35,987 nucleotides of DNA from Candidatus Cibiobacter qucibialis (GCA_004000625.1 SAUS01000020.1:1-35987); one strand, 5' to 3'; positions 14,928 to 23,055 are shown, counted from the stretch's first letter. Notes: a model not told the origin generated them from the sequence alone. Translations and numbers: made by a program.

Positions 14928-16048
14928 TATTTGTTTTCCTCCCAGATGGGGTGTTTCAGCACCCACTCGCCGCAGTCGTTCTTTTCAAACAGGTCACGGT
15001 TATAGAACTTGTCCATGATCTTCCAGAACTCGCTCTCGGTGTAGCCGCAGAAATCGCAGAAATCACGCACACACAGCGGGTCCAGCTTGCCATCGCGGGC
15101 CTTGATGATGGGAATGGCTTCCTCGCGGGTCATCATGCCATAGCGGATATAGCGGGCGGTATAGTCGGTTGCAGCGGCATGGCCGAACTTGGGGTACTTG
15201 AGCCAGGAGTGCACCAGGTAGGCGCGGGAATCGATCTGGTCAAAGTTTTCGGCATGGTGGGTGCGGTCCCATTCATGGGTCAGGTCATGGAAGCCGTGCT
15301 CCTTGGCGATTTGGTAGTTCTTGTAGCTGTTCCAGGGCACAAAGTAGCTCATATAGAACGGGTCCAGCTTCGCGCGCTCTTCGGCAGAGGGAGCCAGCGT
15401 CAGGGACAGGTCGTTTTCGGTCACGCCGTCGCCCACCAGCTCTTCCATCGGGAAGCCGACCGCCACGCCATTTTCGATCTGATCCATGGCGGAATACGTC
15501 TCCTTATCGGAGCAGCCGCCGTATTCAAAGCTGACGTTCTCGCCATAGCACAGCATGGGGGTGTTGAACTTGGCTGCCATGTGCAGCGGGAAGGTATAGA
15601 TCAGGCGGTCCACATACCAGGTGGGCTTGCCGTATTTTTCAAAGAACTTGCGCATCAGCACTTTCTGGGCGCGGATGTTGGGCTTGCAGCTGATGATGGT
15701 GCAGCCGAATTCCTCGCTGATGTTTTTCAGGTTATGGATGCCGGCCTGCGTCATGGGGAAGTTATCCTCCACGCTGAACAGGATGGGGTTCATGTGCATG
15801 ACTTCTTTCAGCATCCAAACCTGGAAGTGGCTGTCCTTGCCGCCGGAAACAGCAACAGCGCAGTCATAACCGCCGGGGCCGTTCATGCCGCGGTACTTGT
15901 TGCAGTAGGCTTCAAACTCCTTAAAGCGGGCGTCCCAGTCCACATTTTTGCGGTTTTCGTAATGGCGGCAGGCGCTGCAAACGCCCTCAGAGTCAAAGGT
16001 GATACCGGGGCGGGTGTCCGGCATGGTACATTTTTTGCAATAACGCAT
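14927..16048 (-). CDS. N-acetyl-sugar amidotransferase (WbpG/PseA family, canonical form)
   Basis: 373 residues, the normal length for the family. The N-terminus MRYCKKCTMPDTRPGI with C4/C7 and C24/C27 is the zinc ribbon, and AVSGGKDSH (residues 66-74) is the PP-loop. YGENVSFEYGG and RDFCDFCGY are other family landmarks. Family members (WbpG in Pseudomonas O-antigen, PseA/PtmG in flagellin glycans) use ATP and ammonia from HisH/HisF to change an N-acetyl group on a sugar into an acetamidino group. Only one HisH/HisF pair is present for the two amidotransferases in this locus. It has its own promoter (16118-16146), an AAAGGAG site 8 nt before ATG, and heads the operon with the Dabb and amidohydrolase genes. 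Confidence 0.92.
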   Translation of the reverse strand: MRYCKKCTMPDTRPGITFDSEGVCSACRHYENRKNVDWDARFKEFEAYCNKYRGMNGPGGYDCAVAVSGGKDSHFQVWMLKEVMHMNPILFSVEDNFPMTQAGIHNLKNISEEFGCTIISCKPNIRAQKVLMRKFFEKYGKPTWYVDRLIYTFPLHMAAKFNTPMLCYGENVSFEYGGCSDKETYSAMDQIENGVAVGFPMEELVGDGVTENDLSLTLAPSAEERAKLDPFYMSYFVPWNSYKNYQIAKEHGFHDLTHEWDRTHHAENFDQIDSRAYLVHSWLKYPKFGHAAATDYTARYIRYGMMTREEAIPIIKARDGKLDPLCVRDFCDFCGYTESEFWKIMDKFYNRDLFEKNDCGEWVLKHPIWEENK

Positions 16049-16080
16049 AACAGGTTCTCCTTTGCTGTTTCTTATCCAAT

Positions 16081-16098
16081 CTGCCGGGTGTCCGGCAG
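16081..16098 (-). other. Leader hairpin upstream of the first amidotransferase
   Basis: CTGCCGG-ACAC-CCGGCAG, a perfect 7-bp stem in the ~60-nt leader, without a T-run. Possibly an mRNA-stabilising structure. Confidence 0.6.
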
Positions 16099-16117
16099 AA
16101 TATTTCTACTTATTGTT

Positions 16118-16146
16118 ATCATACCCGATTTTGCCTGCATTGGCAA
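16118..16146 (-). promoter_or_regulatory. Promoter of the amidotransferase-Dabb-amidohydrolase operon
   Basis: Minus strand -35 TTGCCA (16146-16141), 17-bp spacer, -10 TATGAT (16123-16118). It diverges from the lysozyme promoter on the other strand. Confidence 0.75.
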
Positions 16147-16228
16147 GTAGCGCGCAGCGCAAGACACGTCAGAATGCACGTTTTTCTTTTGGGCTGCACC
16201 GAACCTTCCCTGTCCTGCAAATTTAAGC

Positions 16229-16268
16229 GTCGATGGGGGCATCGACACGCAGAATTATGCGGTATTGC
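16229..16268. repeat. Solitary end of the MITE-like repeat next to a small palindrome
   Basis: GAATTATGCGGTATTGC at 16252-16268 equals the right-hand inverted repeat of the dispersed element, but no left end or interior is found nearby. It is preceded by the perfect hairpin GTCGATG-GGGG-CATCGAC (about 16229-16246). It may be a deletion remnant or a related, differently built element. The rest of the 16049-16359 gap holds the two divergent promoters. Confidence 0.6.
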
Positions 16269-16277
16269 TTTCAAATT

Positions 16278-16289
16278 TTACATATGTAA
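16278..16289. promoter_or_regulatory. Palindromic operator candidate upstream of the lysozyme gene
   Basis: Perfect palindrome TTACATATGTAA, 3 bp upstream of the -35 hexamer and centred about 44 bp before the predicted transcript start. A similar TTATCATATGTTAA palindrome lies in the same relative place upstream of the Crp/Fnr-family gene, so both could bind that regulator. Confidence 0.45.
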
Positions 16290-16292
16290 CCA

Positions 16293-16321
16293 TTCCCAAG
16301 GCTATGCGGTTGTGGTATGAT
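16293..16321 (+). promoter_or_regulatory. Promoter of the GH25 lysozyme gene
   Basis: -35 TTCCCA (16293-16298), 17-bp spacer, -10 TATGAT (16316-16321). The -35 is weak (4 of 6), in keeping with activator control. Confidence 0.65.
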
Positions 16322-16359
16322 GATAGTTAATGATGTTCACTTTGAAGGAGGAATAAATT

Positions 16360-18072
16360 TTGAAAGGGACCCTAAAACTGCGCACAGCCAGCCTGGCTGC
16401 GGCAGCTGTTATGGCAGCAGGGCTGTTTGCGGCGCTGCCTGCGGCGGCCGAAACCAGCACGCCGGAAACCGCACAGGAAGATTCCGGCGTACCGTATGAT
16501 GTGGCAAACGGGCTGGAAAACAGCTTCCGCTACAAAGATGGCGTGCCGATCTATGATGATTCTGTGCCCGCCATCGAGTGGGAGGATATTGTCCAACAGG
16601 ACGCTGCCACCTACAGTTCCAACGGCATTGCCACCTGCAGCGTTACTTATAACGGCTTTGATGTCAGCTACCATCAGGGCACCGTTGACTGGGACGCCGT
16701 TAAAAATTCCGGCATTGATTTTGTCATGATTCGCTGCGGCATTGGCAGCGAATACGACGGCGTGGGCGAAAACAAACAGGATGACGCCCAGTGGTACCGC
16801 AACGTAAGCGAGTGTGAACGGCTTGGCATCCCCTATGGCGTGTACCTTTACTCTTACGCTGAAAATACCGATATGGCCGCCAGTGAGGCCCGCCATACCC
16901 TGAGCCTTTTGAGCGGGCACAACCCCACCCTGCCGGTATTTCTGGACATTGAACATACCCGTGACGGCAAGCCCATCGCCAGCAACTCTACTTACGGCGA
17001 TATTGCCCAGACCTGGTGCAACATGGTTTCCAACGCCGGCTACCGCGTGGGCATTTACTCTTACTATTATTTCTTCCAGAATTACCTGACGGACTCTCGG
17101 TTCAGCAATTCCGGATGGTACAAGTGGATGGCCGACTACCGTTCCGGCGTAAGCTATGACGGCAGCAGCTGCAACATGTGGCAGTACAGCAACAAAGGTA
17201 CGGTTCCCGGTGTGGATGCCAATGTTGACCTGAACTACTGGTTTGGCGAGTATCCCGGCAATAACGGCGGCAATAACAACAACTACACCGGCTGGCGCAG
17301 CGAGACCGGCCGCGATTACTGGTATGAGAACGGCGTAAAGCAGGGCACCACAGGCCGCGGCAAGGAAATTTATGATTCCGGCAGCAACGCCTGGTACTGG
17401 CTGGATGCCAACCAGGGCGGTGCCAAGGCCGTGAATAAAGACGTTTATCAGGAATCCAACGGCGGCAAATGGGTGCGCTATGATGCCAACGGCCACATGG
17501 TAAAAGGTGAGGACTGCCAGAACGGCAAGTGGTACTATTTTGAGCCGGTCACCGGTGCCATGATCAAAGGCCCCTGGACCCTGCCGGATGGCCGCAAGGT
17601 GTACTATGACCCCAAGACCGGTATTATGCAGTATGGTTCCGTTGCGGTAAACAACCAGCTGTACTACTTCGACCCCGTTTACGGCAAAATGACCAGCGGC
17701 ACGCCGGGCAACTTCTGGTACACGATTGATGGCAAGAGCTACTGGTACGAAAACTGGGTGCGCCAGGGCTGGCAGCCCAGCAACGCCAACTACCGCGGCA
17801 AAGAGATCTATGACCCCGCCAGCGGTGCCTGGTACTGGCTGGACAGCGTGCAGCAGGGTGCCAAAGCCGTAAGCAAGGAAGTATACCAGGATTCCAACGG
17901 CGGCAAGTGGGTGCGGTATGACGCCAACGGCGCTATGATCAAAGGCTGGTACGCCCAGGATGGCAAGCGCTGGTATTACGACCTGAACACCGGTGCCATG
18001 TACAAGGGCTGGAGCACCATTGATGGTCAAACCTACCACTTTGATGAAACCACCGGCGTACTGATCCAGTGA
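16360..18072 (+). CDS. Secreted GH25 lysozyme with C-terminal cell-wall-binding modules
   Basis: 570 residues, the only plus-strand gene here. A signal peptide (1-30, ending LPAAA-E) is followed by a GH25 muramidase domain (about 97-295): GFDVSYHQG with Asp101, FLDIEH with the catalytic Asp196 and Glu198, and GVDANVDLN near the end. An Asn/Gly-rich linker (297-309) leads to choline-binding-type repeats (311-570) rich in WYW, YYF and GKWVRYDANG. GH25 enzymes cut the MurNAc-GlcNAc bond of peptidoglycan. Start is TTG with a perfect AAGGAGG 8 nt upstream. The wall modules closely match those of the secreted protein at 26554-28320, so both probably bind the same wall polymer. Likely job: wall remodelling or self-lysis. 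Confidence 0.93.
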   Translation: MKGTLKLRTASLAAAAVMAAGLFAALPAAAETSTPETAQEDSGVPYDVANGLENSFRYKDGVPIYDDSVPAIEWEDIVQQDAATYSSNGIATCSVTYNGFDVSYHQGTVDWDAVKNSGIDFVMIRCGIGSEYDGVGENKQDDAQWYRNVSECERLGIPYGVYLYSYAENTDMAASEARHTLSLLSGHNPTLPVFLDIEHTRDGKPIASNSTYGDIAQTWCNMVSNAGYRVGIYSYYYFFQNYLTDSRFSNSGWYKWMADYRSGVSYDGSSCNMWQYSNKGTVPGVDANVDLNYWFGEYPGNNGGNNNNYTGWRSETGRDYWYENGVKQGTTGRGKEIYDSGSNAWYWLDANQGGAKAVNKDVYQESNGGKWVRYDANGHMVKGEDCQNGKWYYFEPVTGAMIKGPWTLPDGRKVYYDPKTGIMQYGSVAVNNQLYYFDPVYGKMTSGTPGNFWYTIDGKSYWYENWVRQGWQPSNANYRGKEIYDPASGAWYWLDSVQQGAKAVSKEVYQDSNGGKWVRYDANGAMIKGWYAQDGKRWYYDLNTGAMYKGWSTIDGQTYHFDETTGVLIQ

Positions 18073-18091
18073 TATACACAGGCAAAACCAC

Positions 18092-18143
18092 ATAAAGAAA
18101 AATCAGCGCCCGTACCGGATCCTTACAGTCCGGTGCGGGCGCT
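18092..18143 (-). terminator. Terminator between the convergent lysozyme and Crp/Fnr genes
   Basis: Stem AGCGCCCG(C/T)ACCGGA with its complement, 15 bp with one G-T pair. On the minus strand it is followed by TTTTTCTTT, so it ends the Crp/Fnr-family transcript. For the plus strand it has no good T-run but may still act on the lysozyme mRNA. Confidence 0.85.
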
Positions 18144-18168
18144 GCTGCATATCAGGATTATTATTTCT

Positions 18169-18789
18169 TTATTCTTCGTCTGTCCGCTTTTCGCGGCCCA
18201 CTTTTGTGGCAACGCCGTGGCGCAGGCGGCTGAGAGTGACCGGGGTAATGCCCAAAAACGATGCAATATAGCGGTTATTGACCATATCTACCATGCCGGG
18301 ATACTCCTTGCAGAACCATTCGAACCGCTCGGTCGCGTCCCCCTGGCTCAGGCTCACGGCGCGGGACTGATAGATCATGCCCCACTTGACGATCTGCTCC
18401 TGATAGACGCGGATCACCTCCGGCTCATCTTTCATGTTCTGCAACACATAATCAATGGGCAGCAAAATCAGGGTTGATGGAACCATTGCCTGGTCCGTGC
18501 TGATATGGCAGCCGGTCAGGTCCATGTTGGAAAGCACCACATCGCCGCGGCTCATGGTAAAGCCCACGGTTTTCTCTTTGCCCTCACGATCCAAGGTAAC
18601 ACAGCGCATCATGCCTTCGATCAAAAACGGCAGCATGGTCTGGCGTTCCCCTTCTTTATTCAGGATCTCCCCTTTTTGCAGCGTTACCGCCTGGGATACC
18701 GCCTCCAGCTTATCCAACAGTTCTTCGGAATGGACCCCAAGATCTTCCCGGTAGAACTGCCGGATATCAACATTCAGTGCTTTCTCCAT
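18169..18789 (-). CDS. Crp/Fnr-family transcriptional regulator
   Basis: 206 residues: an N-terminal cyclic-nucleotide-binding-like beta-roll (about 10-120, with GEILNKEGE, LPFLIEGMMR and GDVVLSN) and a C-terminal winged helix containing RYIASFLGITPVTLSRLRHG (about 170-190), the usual HTH_Crp recognition region. No Cys cluster of Fnr type is present, so it probably does not sense oxygen through Fe-S. The start has GGGGAG 8 nt upstream. Its promoter carries a palindrome at about -42, suggesting autoregulation, and its 145-nt leader contains a run of ten G. The ligand is unknown; the convergent lysozyme gene may be a target (inference). Confidence 0.88.
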   Translation of the reverse strand: MEKALNVDIRQFYREDLGVHSEELLDKLEAVSQAVTLQKGEILNKEGERQTMLPFLIEGMMRCVTLDREGKEKTVGFTMSRGDVVLSNMDLTGCHISTDQAMVPSTLILLPIDYVLQNMKDEPEVIRVYQEQIVKWGMIYQSRAVSLSQGDATERFEWFCKEYPGMVDMVNNRYIASFLGITPVTLSRLRHGVATKVGREKRTDEE

Positions 18790-18874
18790 GTGTGTTTCTC
18801 CCCTTCAGGCATATCTTTTTTTGTCTCTTCGCATCCGGGGCACACAGCCAGCCCGCAACTTGCTGGCAGTGTTA

Positions 18875-18884
18875 CCCCCCCCCC
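18875..18884 (-). repeat. Homopolymer tract (G10 in the leader mRNA)
   Basis: Ten consecutive C on the plus strand, G in the Crp/Fnr leader mRNA, between the promoter and start codon. On the minus strand it follows directly after an ATG with AGGAG 12 nt upstream. Such tracts often vary in length by slippage. Confidence 0.8.
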
Positions 18885-18940
18885 ATAAATAATATGCGCT
18901 CCTGTTTTCTTCGTTTTTGTTCATAGCCAACATATTCGGT

Positions 18941-18983
18941 ATTATAACACATATGACTTCCGCATTTCATTATCATATGTTAA
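18941..18983 (-). promoter_or_regulatory. Promoter and operator candidate of the Crp/Fnr gene
   Basis: Minus strand -10 TATAAT (18946-18941) without a recognisable -35 hexamer. The palindrome TTATCATATGTTAA (18970-18983) is centred about 42 bp before the predicted start, the class II activator position for Crp-type proteins. A second CATATG lies at 18950-18955, in the spacer. Confidence 0.55.
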
Positions 18984-19021
18984 CATTGAATTTTTTTCTT
19001 CATTATTTCCATTTTGCACAA

Positions 19022-19067
19022 AAAAGAGGCCCAAAAACTGTATTTTCGACAGTTCTGGGCCTCTTTT
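19022..19067 (-). terminator. Terminator after gpmI
   Basis: AAAAGAGGCCCAGAACTGT pairs with ACAGTTTTTGGGCCTCTTTT around a CGAAAAT loop, ending in T6 on the minus strand. It is 15 bp past the gpmI stop. Confidence 0.93.
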
Positions 19068-19082
19068 ACTTTATTTGAGTGC

Positions 19083-20612
19083 TTAGTCAACGATCAAGCT
19101 CTTACCGGTCATCTCCGAGGGTACCGGCAGGCCGATATAAGGCAGCATGGTGGGGGCAATATCTGCCAGGCAGCCGCCCTCGCGCAGCTTCACATCGCCG
19201 CAGCCGATGGCCACAAACGGCACCGGGTTGGTGGTGTGGGCGGTAAACGGGGTGCCGTCCGGGTTCTTCATCTTTTCGGCGTTGCCGTGGTCAGCGGTCA
19301 GGAACACGCAGCCACCGGCGTTCAGCACAGCGGTCACAACCTCGTTCACAGCGGCATCAACAGCTTCCACAGCCTTGACAGCGGAATCAAACACGCCGGT
19401 ATGGCCGACCATATCGCAGTTGGCAAAGTTCAGGATGATCACATCGTACTTGCCGCTCTCAATGCGGGCCTTGCACTCGTCAGCAACCTCCGGGGCGCTC
19501 ATCTGGGGTTTCAGGTCATAGGTGGGCACATCCTTCGGGCTGGGGATCACCTTGCGGTCCTCGCCCTCATAGGGGGCTTCCACACCGCCGTTGAAGAAGA
19601 AGGTCACATGGGCGTACTTCTCGGTCTCGGCAATGCGCAGCTGGGTCTTACCGTTCTTGGAAAGATACTCGCCCAGAACGTTGCTCAGCTCAACCGGCGG
19701 GTAGGCAACTTCGCAGTTGGGCATGGTAGCATCATACTCGGCCATGCAGACATAGTGAACCTGCTTGCGGCCGCCGCGGCGCTCAAAGCCGGTAAAGGCA
19801 TCATCGCAGAAAATGCGGGTCATCTGGCGGGCACGGTCGGGGCGGAAGTTCATGAAGATGATGGTATCGCCATCCTCCACGCGGCCACCCTCACAGGTAA
19901 CGGCGGGGATCACGAATTCATCCGTCTTGCCGTCCGCATAAGAAGCCTCAATGGCCTCCTGTGCATTGGCGGCATGGTTGCCCTCGCCGTAAACAAAAGC
20001 GGCATAAGCCTTTTCTTCACGGTCCCAGTTGTTGTCACGGTCCATAGCATAGTAACGGCCGCTGACACTGGCGATGGTGCCAATACCCAGCTCGTCCAGC
20101 TTGGCCTGCAGGTCAGCCAGGAATCCCTTACCGGAATGGGGGTCGGTATCACGGCCGTCCATGATGCAGTGCAGATAAACCTTGGTTGCGCCCATATGCT
20201 TGGCCATTTCCAGCACGCCGAACCAGTGATCGGCATGGCTGTGAACGCCGCCGGTACCAACCAGGCCCATCAGGTGGATGGCCTTGCCGGCATCAATGGC
20301 AGCTTTCATGTTCTTGACCAGCACGGGGTTCTTGAACATTTCGCCGTCCTTGATGGACTTGGTGATCAGGGTGAGCTGCTGGTACACGATGCGGCCAGCA
20401 CCCATGTTGGTATGGCCAACTTCAGAGTTGCCCATCTGGCCATCTGGCAGGCCGACAGCCATGCCAGATGCGTCGATGGTGGTCATAGGGTAATTTTTCA
20501 TCAATGCATCCAGATGCGGCTTGTTGGCAGCAACAACGGCGTTGCCATAGGTTTCGTCCGGGGTCCAGCCGAAGCCGTCCATGATGCAGAGCATTACAGG
20601 TTTCTTTGCCAT
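19083..20612 (-). CDS. gpmI: 2,3-bisphosphoglycerate-independent phosphoglycerate mutase
   Basis: 509 residues, standard length for the manganese-dependent enzyme that interconverts 3- and 2-phosphoglycerate. The N-terminal phosphatase-like metal site starts PVMLCIMDGFGW (metal Asp), and GQMGNSEVGHTNMGAGR carries the catalytic Ser near residue 62. MDGRDTDPHSG and NFRPDRARQ bind substrate, while ANCDMVGHTG and TADHGNAEKM contribute the second set of metal ligands near the C-terminus. SD GGGAGA lies 8 nt from ATG. It follows tpiA after a 250-bp repeat-filled gap and ends the pgk-tpiA-gpmI lower-glycolysis cluster. Confidence 0.97.
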   Translation of the reverse strand: MAKKPVMLCIMDGFGWTPDETYGNAVVAANKPHLDALMKNYPMTTIDASGMAVGLPDGQMGNSEVGHTNMGAGRIVYQQLTLITKSIKDGEMFKNPVLVKNMKAAIDAGKAIHLMGLVGTGGVHSHADHWFGVLEMAKHMGATKVYLHCIMDGRDTDPHSGKGFLADLQAKLDELGIGTIASVSGRYYAMDRDNNWDREEKAYAAFVYGEGNHAANAQEAIEASYADGKTDEFVIPAVTCEGGRVEDGDTIIFMNFRPDRARQMTRIFCDDAFTGFERRGGRKQVHYVCMAEYDATMPNCEVAYPPVELSNVLGEYLSKNGKTQLRIAETEKYAHVTFFFNGGVEAPYEGEDRKVIPSPKDVPTYDLKPQMSAPEVADECKARIESGKYDVIILNFANCDMVGHTGVFDSAVKAVEAVDAAVNEVVTAVLNAGGCVFLTADHGNAEKMKNPDGTPFTAHTTNPVPFVAIGCGDVKLREGGCLADIAPTMLPYIGLPVPSEMTGKSLIVD

Positions 20613-20635
20613 TGATTGGTTCTCCCTTAGTTTTA

Positions 20636-20862
20636 GTTAGAAGTTAGAAATTAGGAGGGAGGAGTTAGGAGTTTGTGGTGGACAAAGGCTCGTTACGCAT
20701 CCCACCGTAGGGGCGCACAGAATAATAGATACCATTTTGGTGCCACACTTGGCTTCCCTTGAGGGAAGCTGTCTGCGCAGCAGACTGAAAGGTGGTTCCA
20801 TCGGCTCAAGCCTTTCCGGTTCAGCCAATTCCTAATTTCTCATTCCTAATTGCTCATTCATT
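20636..20862. repeat. Composite palindromic repeat between tpiA and gpmI
   Basis: The ends resemble inverted repeats (TTAGAAATTAGGA at 20644-20656 against TCCTAATTTC at 20829-20838). Inside are two tight hairpins, CTTCCCTTGAGGGAAG and GTCTGCGCAGCAGAC, at about 20753-20785, and a GTAGGGGCGCAC motif. No coding sequence is seen. The type is common in intergenic DNA of gut clostridia; here it separates two glycolytic genes that are probably co-transcribed. Confidence 0.65.
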
Positions 20863-20863
20863 C

Positions 20864-21634
20864 TCAGCCTTTGGTAGCAGCTTCCACGATAACAGCAAAC
20901 TGGTCTGCTTTCAGGGATGCGCCGCCGATCAGGCCGCCGTCAACATCGGGCTTGGAGAGCAGTTCCTCTGCGTTTTTGGGGTTCATGCTGCCGCCGTACT
21001 GAACGGTCAGTGCCTTGGCGGCGTCAGCGCCGTACAGCTCGCCAACCACCTTGCGGATGGCTGCGCAGACTTCCTCAGCCTGGTCAGCGGTAGCGGTCTT
21101 GCCGGTGCCGATGGCCCAGATGGGCTCGTAAGCGATAACAACGTTCTTCAGCTCGTCAGCGGTCACGCCGTTCAAAGCGATCTTGACCTGCATGCGGATC
21201 AGCTCTTCGGTCACGCCCTGTTCGCGCTGGGTCAGGCTTTCGCCCACGCAGATGATGGGCTTCAGGCCGCCGGCCAGTGCAGCCTTGGCACGCTTGTTGA
21301 CGGTTTCATCGGTTTCAGCAAAATACTGGCGGCGCTCGCTGTGGCCAACCACAACGTACTCAACGCCCAGGTCGGTCAGCATGTCAGCGCTGATCTCGCC
21401 GGTAAAAGCGCCGGATTTTTCAAAGTGAACGTTCTCAGCGCCAACATGGATGTTGGTGCCCTTGGTTTTGGCAACGGCGGTCACCAGGTCGGTGAACGGC
21501 ACGCAGATCACAACTTCGCAGCCTGCATCCTTAACAGCGGGGATCAGGGCGTCAATCAGCTCAGCAGCCTCGGTAGCGGTCTTGTTCATTTTCCAGTTAC
21601 CGGCAATAATTGCCTTACGGTTCTGTTTATCCAT
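20864..21634 (-). CDS. tpiA: Triosephosphate isomerase
   Basis: 256-residue TIM barrel interconverting dihydroxyacetone phosphate and glyceraldehyde 3-phosphate. AGNWKMNKT carries the Asn-Lys of the active site, VVVGHSERRQYF the catalytic His near residue 100, VIAYEPIWAIGTGKTA the catalytic Glu and the mobile loop 6, and YGGSMNPKNA plus GLIGGASL the phosphate-binding ends. Start has AAGGAG 8 nt upstream. It lies 122 bp after pgk with a terminator between them, so tpiA may depend on read-through or on a weak promoter I cannot identify. Confidence 0.97.
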   Translation of the reverse strand: MDKQNRKAIIAGNWKMNKTATEAAELIDALIPAVKDAGCEVVICVPFTDLVTAVAKTKGTNIHVGAENVHFEKSGAFTGEISADMLTDLGVEYVVVGHSERRQYFAETDETVNKRAKAALAGGLKPIICVGESLTQREQGVTEELIRMQVKIALNGVTADELKNVVIAYEPIWAIGTGKTATADQAEEVCAAIRKVVGELYGADAAKALTVQYGGSMNPKNAEELLSKPDVDGGLIGGASLKADQFAVIVEAATKG

Positions 21635-21710
21635 GATAAAAACTCCTTCTTATTAACTACTTATTGCTTGCGTGGATTTTATTTGTTGTCCACCATGCGG
21701 GCTACATAAC

Positions 21711-21742
21711 AAAAAGAGCGCAGCGGCTAAGCCGCCGCGCTC
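21711..21742 (-). terminator. Terminator between pgk and tpiA
   Basis: GAGCGCGGCGGC / GCCGCTGCGCTC stem with a TTA loop, followed by TTTTT on the minus strand. It directly follows the pgk stop and should reduce transcription into tpiA. Confidence 0.88.
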
Positions 21743-21756
21743 CTGCGGTTTTTTAA

Positions 21757-22965
21757 TTATGCGTTCTGGATAACGGCAATGCCGGGCAGCTCTTTGCCTT
21801 CCAGGTATTCCAGGGAAGCACCGCCGCCGGTGGAGATGTGGGTCATCTTGTCGCCCAGGCCCATCTGCTGCACAGCAGCTGCAGAATCGCCGCCGCCGAT
21901 CACAGTGGTAGCGCCGCTTTCAGCCATAGCCTTGGCAACAGCCAGGGTGCCGGCTGCCAGGGTCGGATTTTCGAACACGCCCATGGGGCCGTTCCAGACA
22001 ACGGTCTTGGAAGCTTTGACGGCATCAGCAAACAGCTTCATGCTCTCGGGGCCGATATCGCAGCCTTCCATGTCAGCCGGGATTGCGGTAACGGGAACGA
22101 TCTTAACTTCGACAGGTGCGTCGATGGGATCGGGGAAGTCAGCAACGCAGGCAGCGTCAACGGGCAGCAGCAGCTTAACGCCCTTTTCCTGTGCCTTAGC
22201 CATCATTTCCTTGCAGTAGTCGATCTTGGAATCATCAACCAGGCTCTTGCCGATCTCATAGCCCTGTGCCTTCAGGAAGGTGTAGGCCATGCCGCCGCCG
22301 ATGATCAGGGTATCGACCTTTTCCAGCAGGTTGGAGATAACGTTCAGCTTATCAGCAACCTTAGCGCCGCCCAGAATAGCGGTGAAGGGGCGCTCCGGGT
22401 TGTTGACGGCGTTGCCCAGGTACTTGATTTCCTTTTCCATCAGGTAGCCAACAGCGGTATCCTTAACATAGTTGGTCACACCTGCGGTGGAGCAGTGTGC
22501 ACGGTGGCAGGAGCCGAAAGCATCGTCAACGTAAGCGTCAGCCAGGCTGGCCAGCTCTTCGCTGAAGGTGTCGATATTCTTGGTTTCTTCCTTGCGGAAA
22601 CGGGTGTTCTGGAGCAGAACAACATCGCCGTTGCCCATGGTGGCAACAGCAGCCTTGGCCTGGTTGCCAACAACGTTGTCGTCATCAGCAAAGGTAACCG
22701 GCTGGCCCAGCTTTTCGCTCAGGCGAACAGCAACGGGAGCCAGGCTGAACTTGGCTTCGGGGCCGTTCTTCGGCTTGCCCAGATGGCTGCACAGGATAAC
22801 CTTTGCGCCGTCAGCGATCAGCTTTTTGATGGTCGGCAGAGCCGCATTGATGCGGTTGTCGTTGGTGATCACACCGTCCTTCATCGGGACATTGAAATCG
22901 CAGCGGACAAGCACGCGCTTGCCAGCGTAGTTTTCGTCATCAATCGTCTTTTTGCCCAAACCCAT
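21757..22965 (-). CDS. pgk: Phosphoglycerate kinase
   Basis: 402 residues, normal length; makes ATP from 1,3-bisphosphoglycerate. Landmarks are VRCDFNVPMKDG near the N-terminus (signature), CSHLGKPK, GSCHRAHCST, the GGAKVADKL loop, WNGPMGVFE in the nucleotide-binding domain, and GGGDSAAAVQQMG with STGGGASLEYLEG at the C-terminus. The start at 22965 is chosen because GAGGAG is 9 nt upstream and homology begins there; an ORF extension of 48 codons reaches into the promoter. The promoter (23056-23084) drives the lower glycolysis cluster. Confidence 0.97.
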   Translation of the reverse strand: MGLGKKTIDDENYAGKRVLVRCDFNVPMKDGVITNDNRINAALPTIKKLIADGAKVILCSHLGKPKNGPEAKFSLAPVAVRLSEKLGQPVTFADDDNVVGNQAKAAVATMGNGDVVLLQNTRFRKEETKNIDTFSEELASLADAYVDDAFGSCHRAHCSTAGVTNYVKDTAVGYLMEKEIKYLGNAVNNPERPFTAILGGAKVADKLNVISNLLEKVDTLIIGGGMAYTFLKAQGYEIGKSLVDDSKIDYCKEMMAKAQEKGVKLLLPVDAACVADFPDPIDAPVEVKIVPVTAIPADMEGCDIGPESMKLFADAVKASKTVVWNGPMGVFENPTLAAGTLAVAKAMAESGATTVIGGGDSAAAVQQMGLGDKMTHISTGGGASLEYLEGKELPGIAVIQNA

Positions 22966-23055
22966 GGTAAAAAACTCCTCTCGGTAATTTATATTAGCCT
23001 TGTGCTTTGGTACTGTTTGGCACAGGGGGCAGACAGCCCCTTTTGCCCTGCCTAT

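Noticed and set aside
18811..18924. A real 39-codon leader peptide gene (ATG at 18924) upstream of the Crp/Fnr gene
   Set aside because: It has no ribosome site and starts only about 10 nt after the predicted transcript start. I report the G tract, not a gene.
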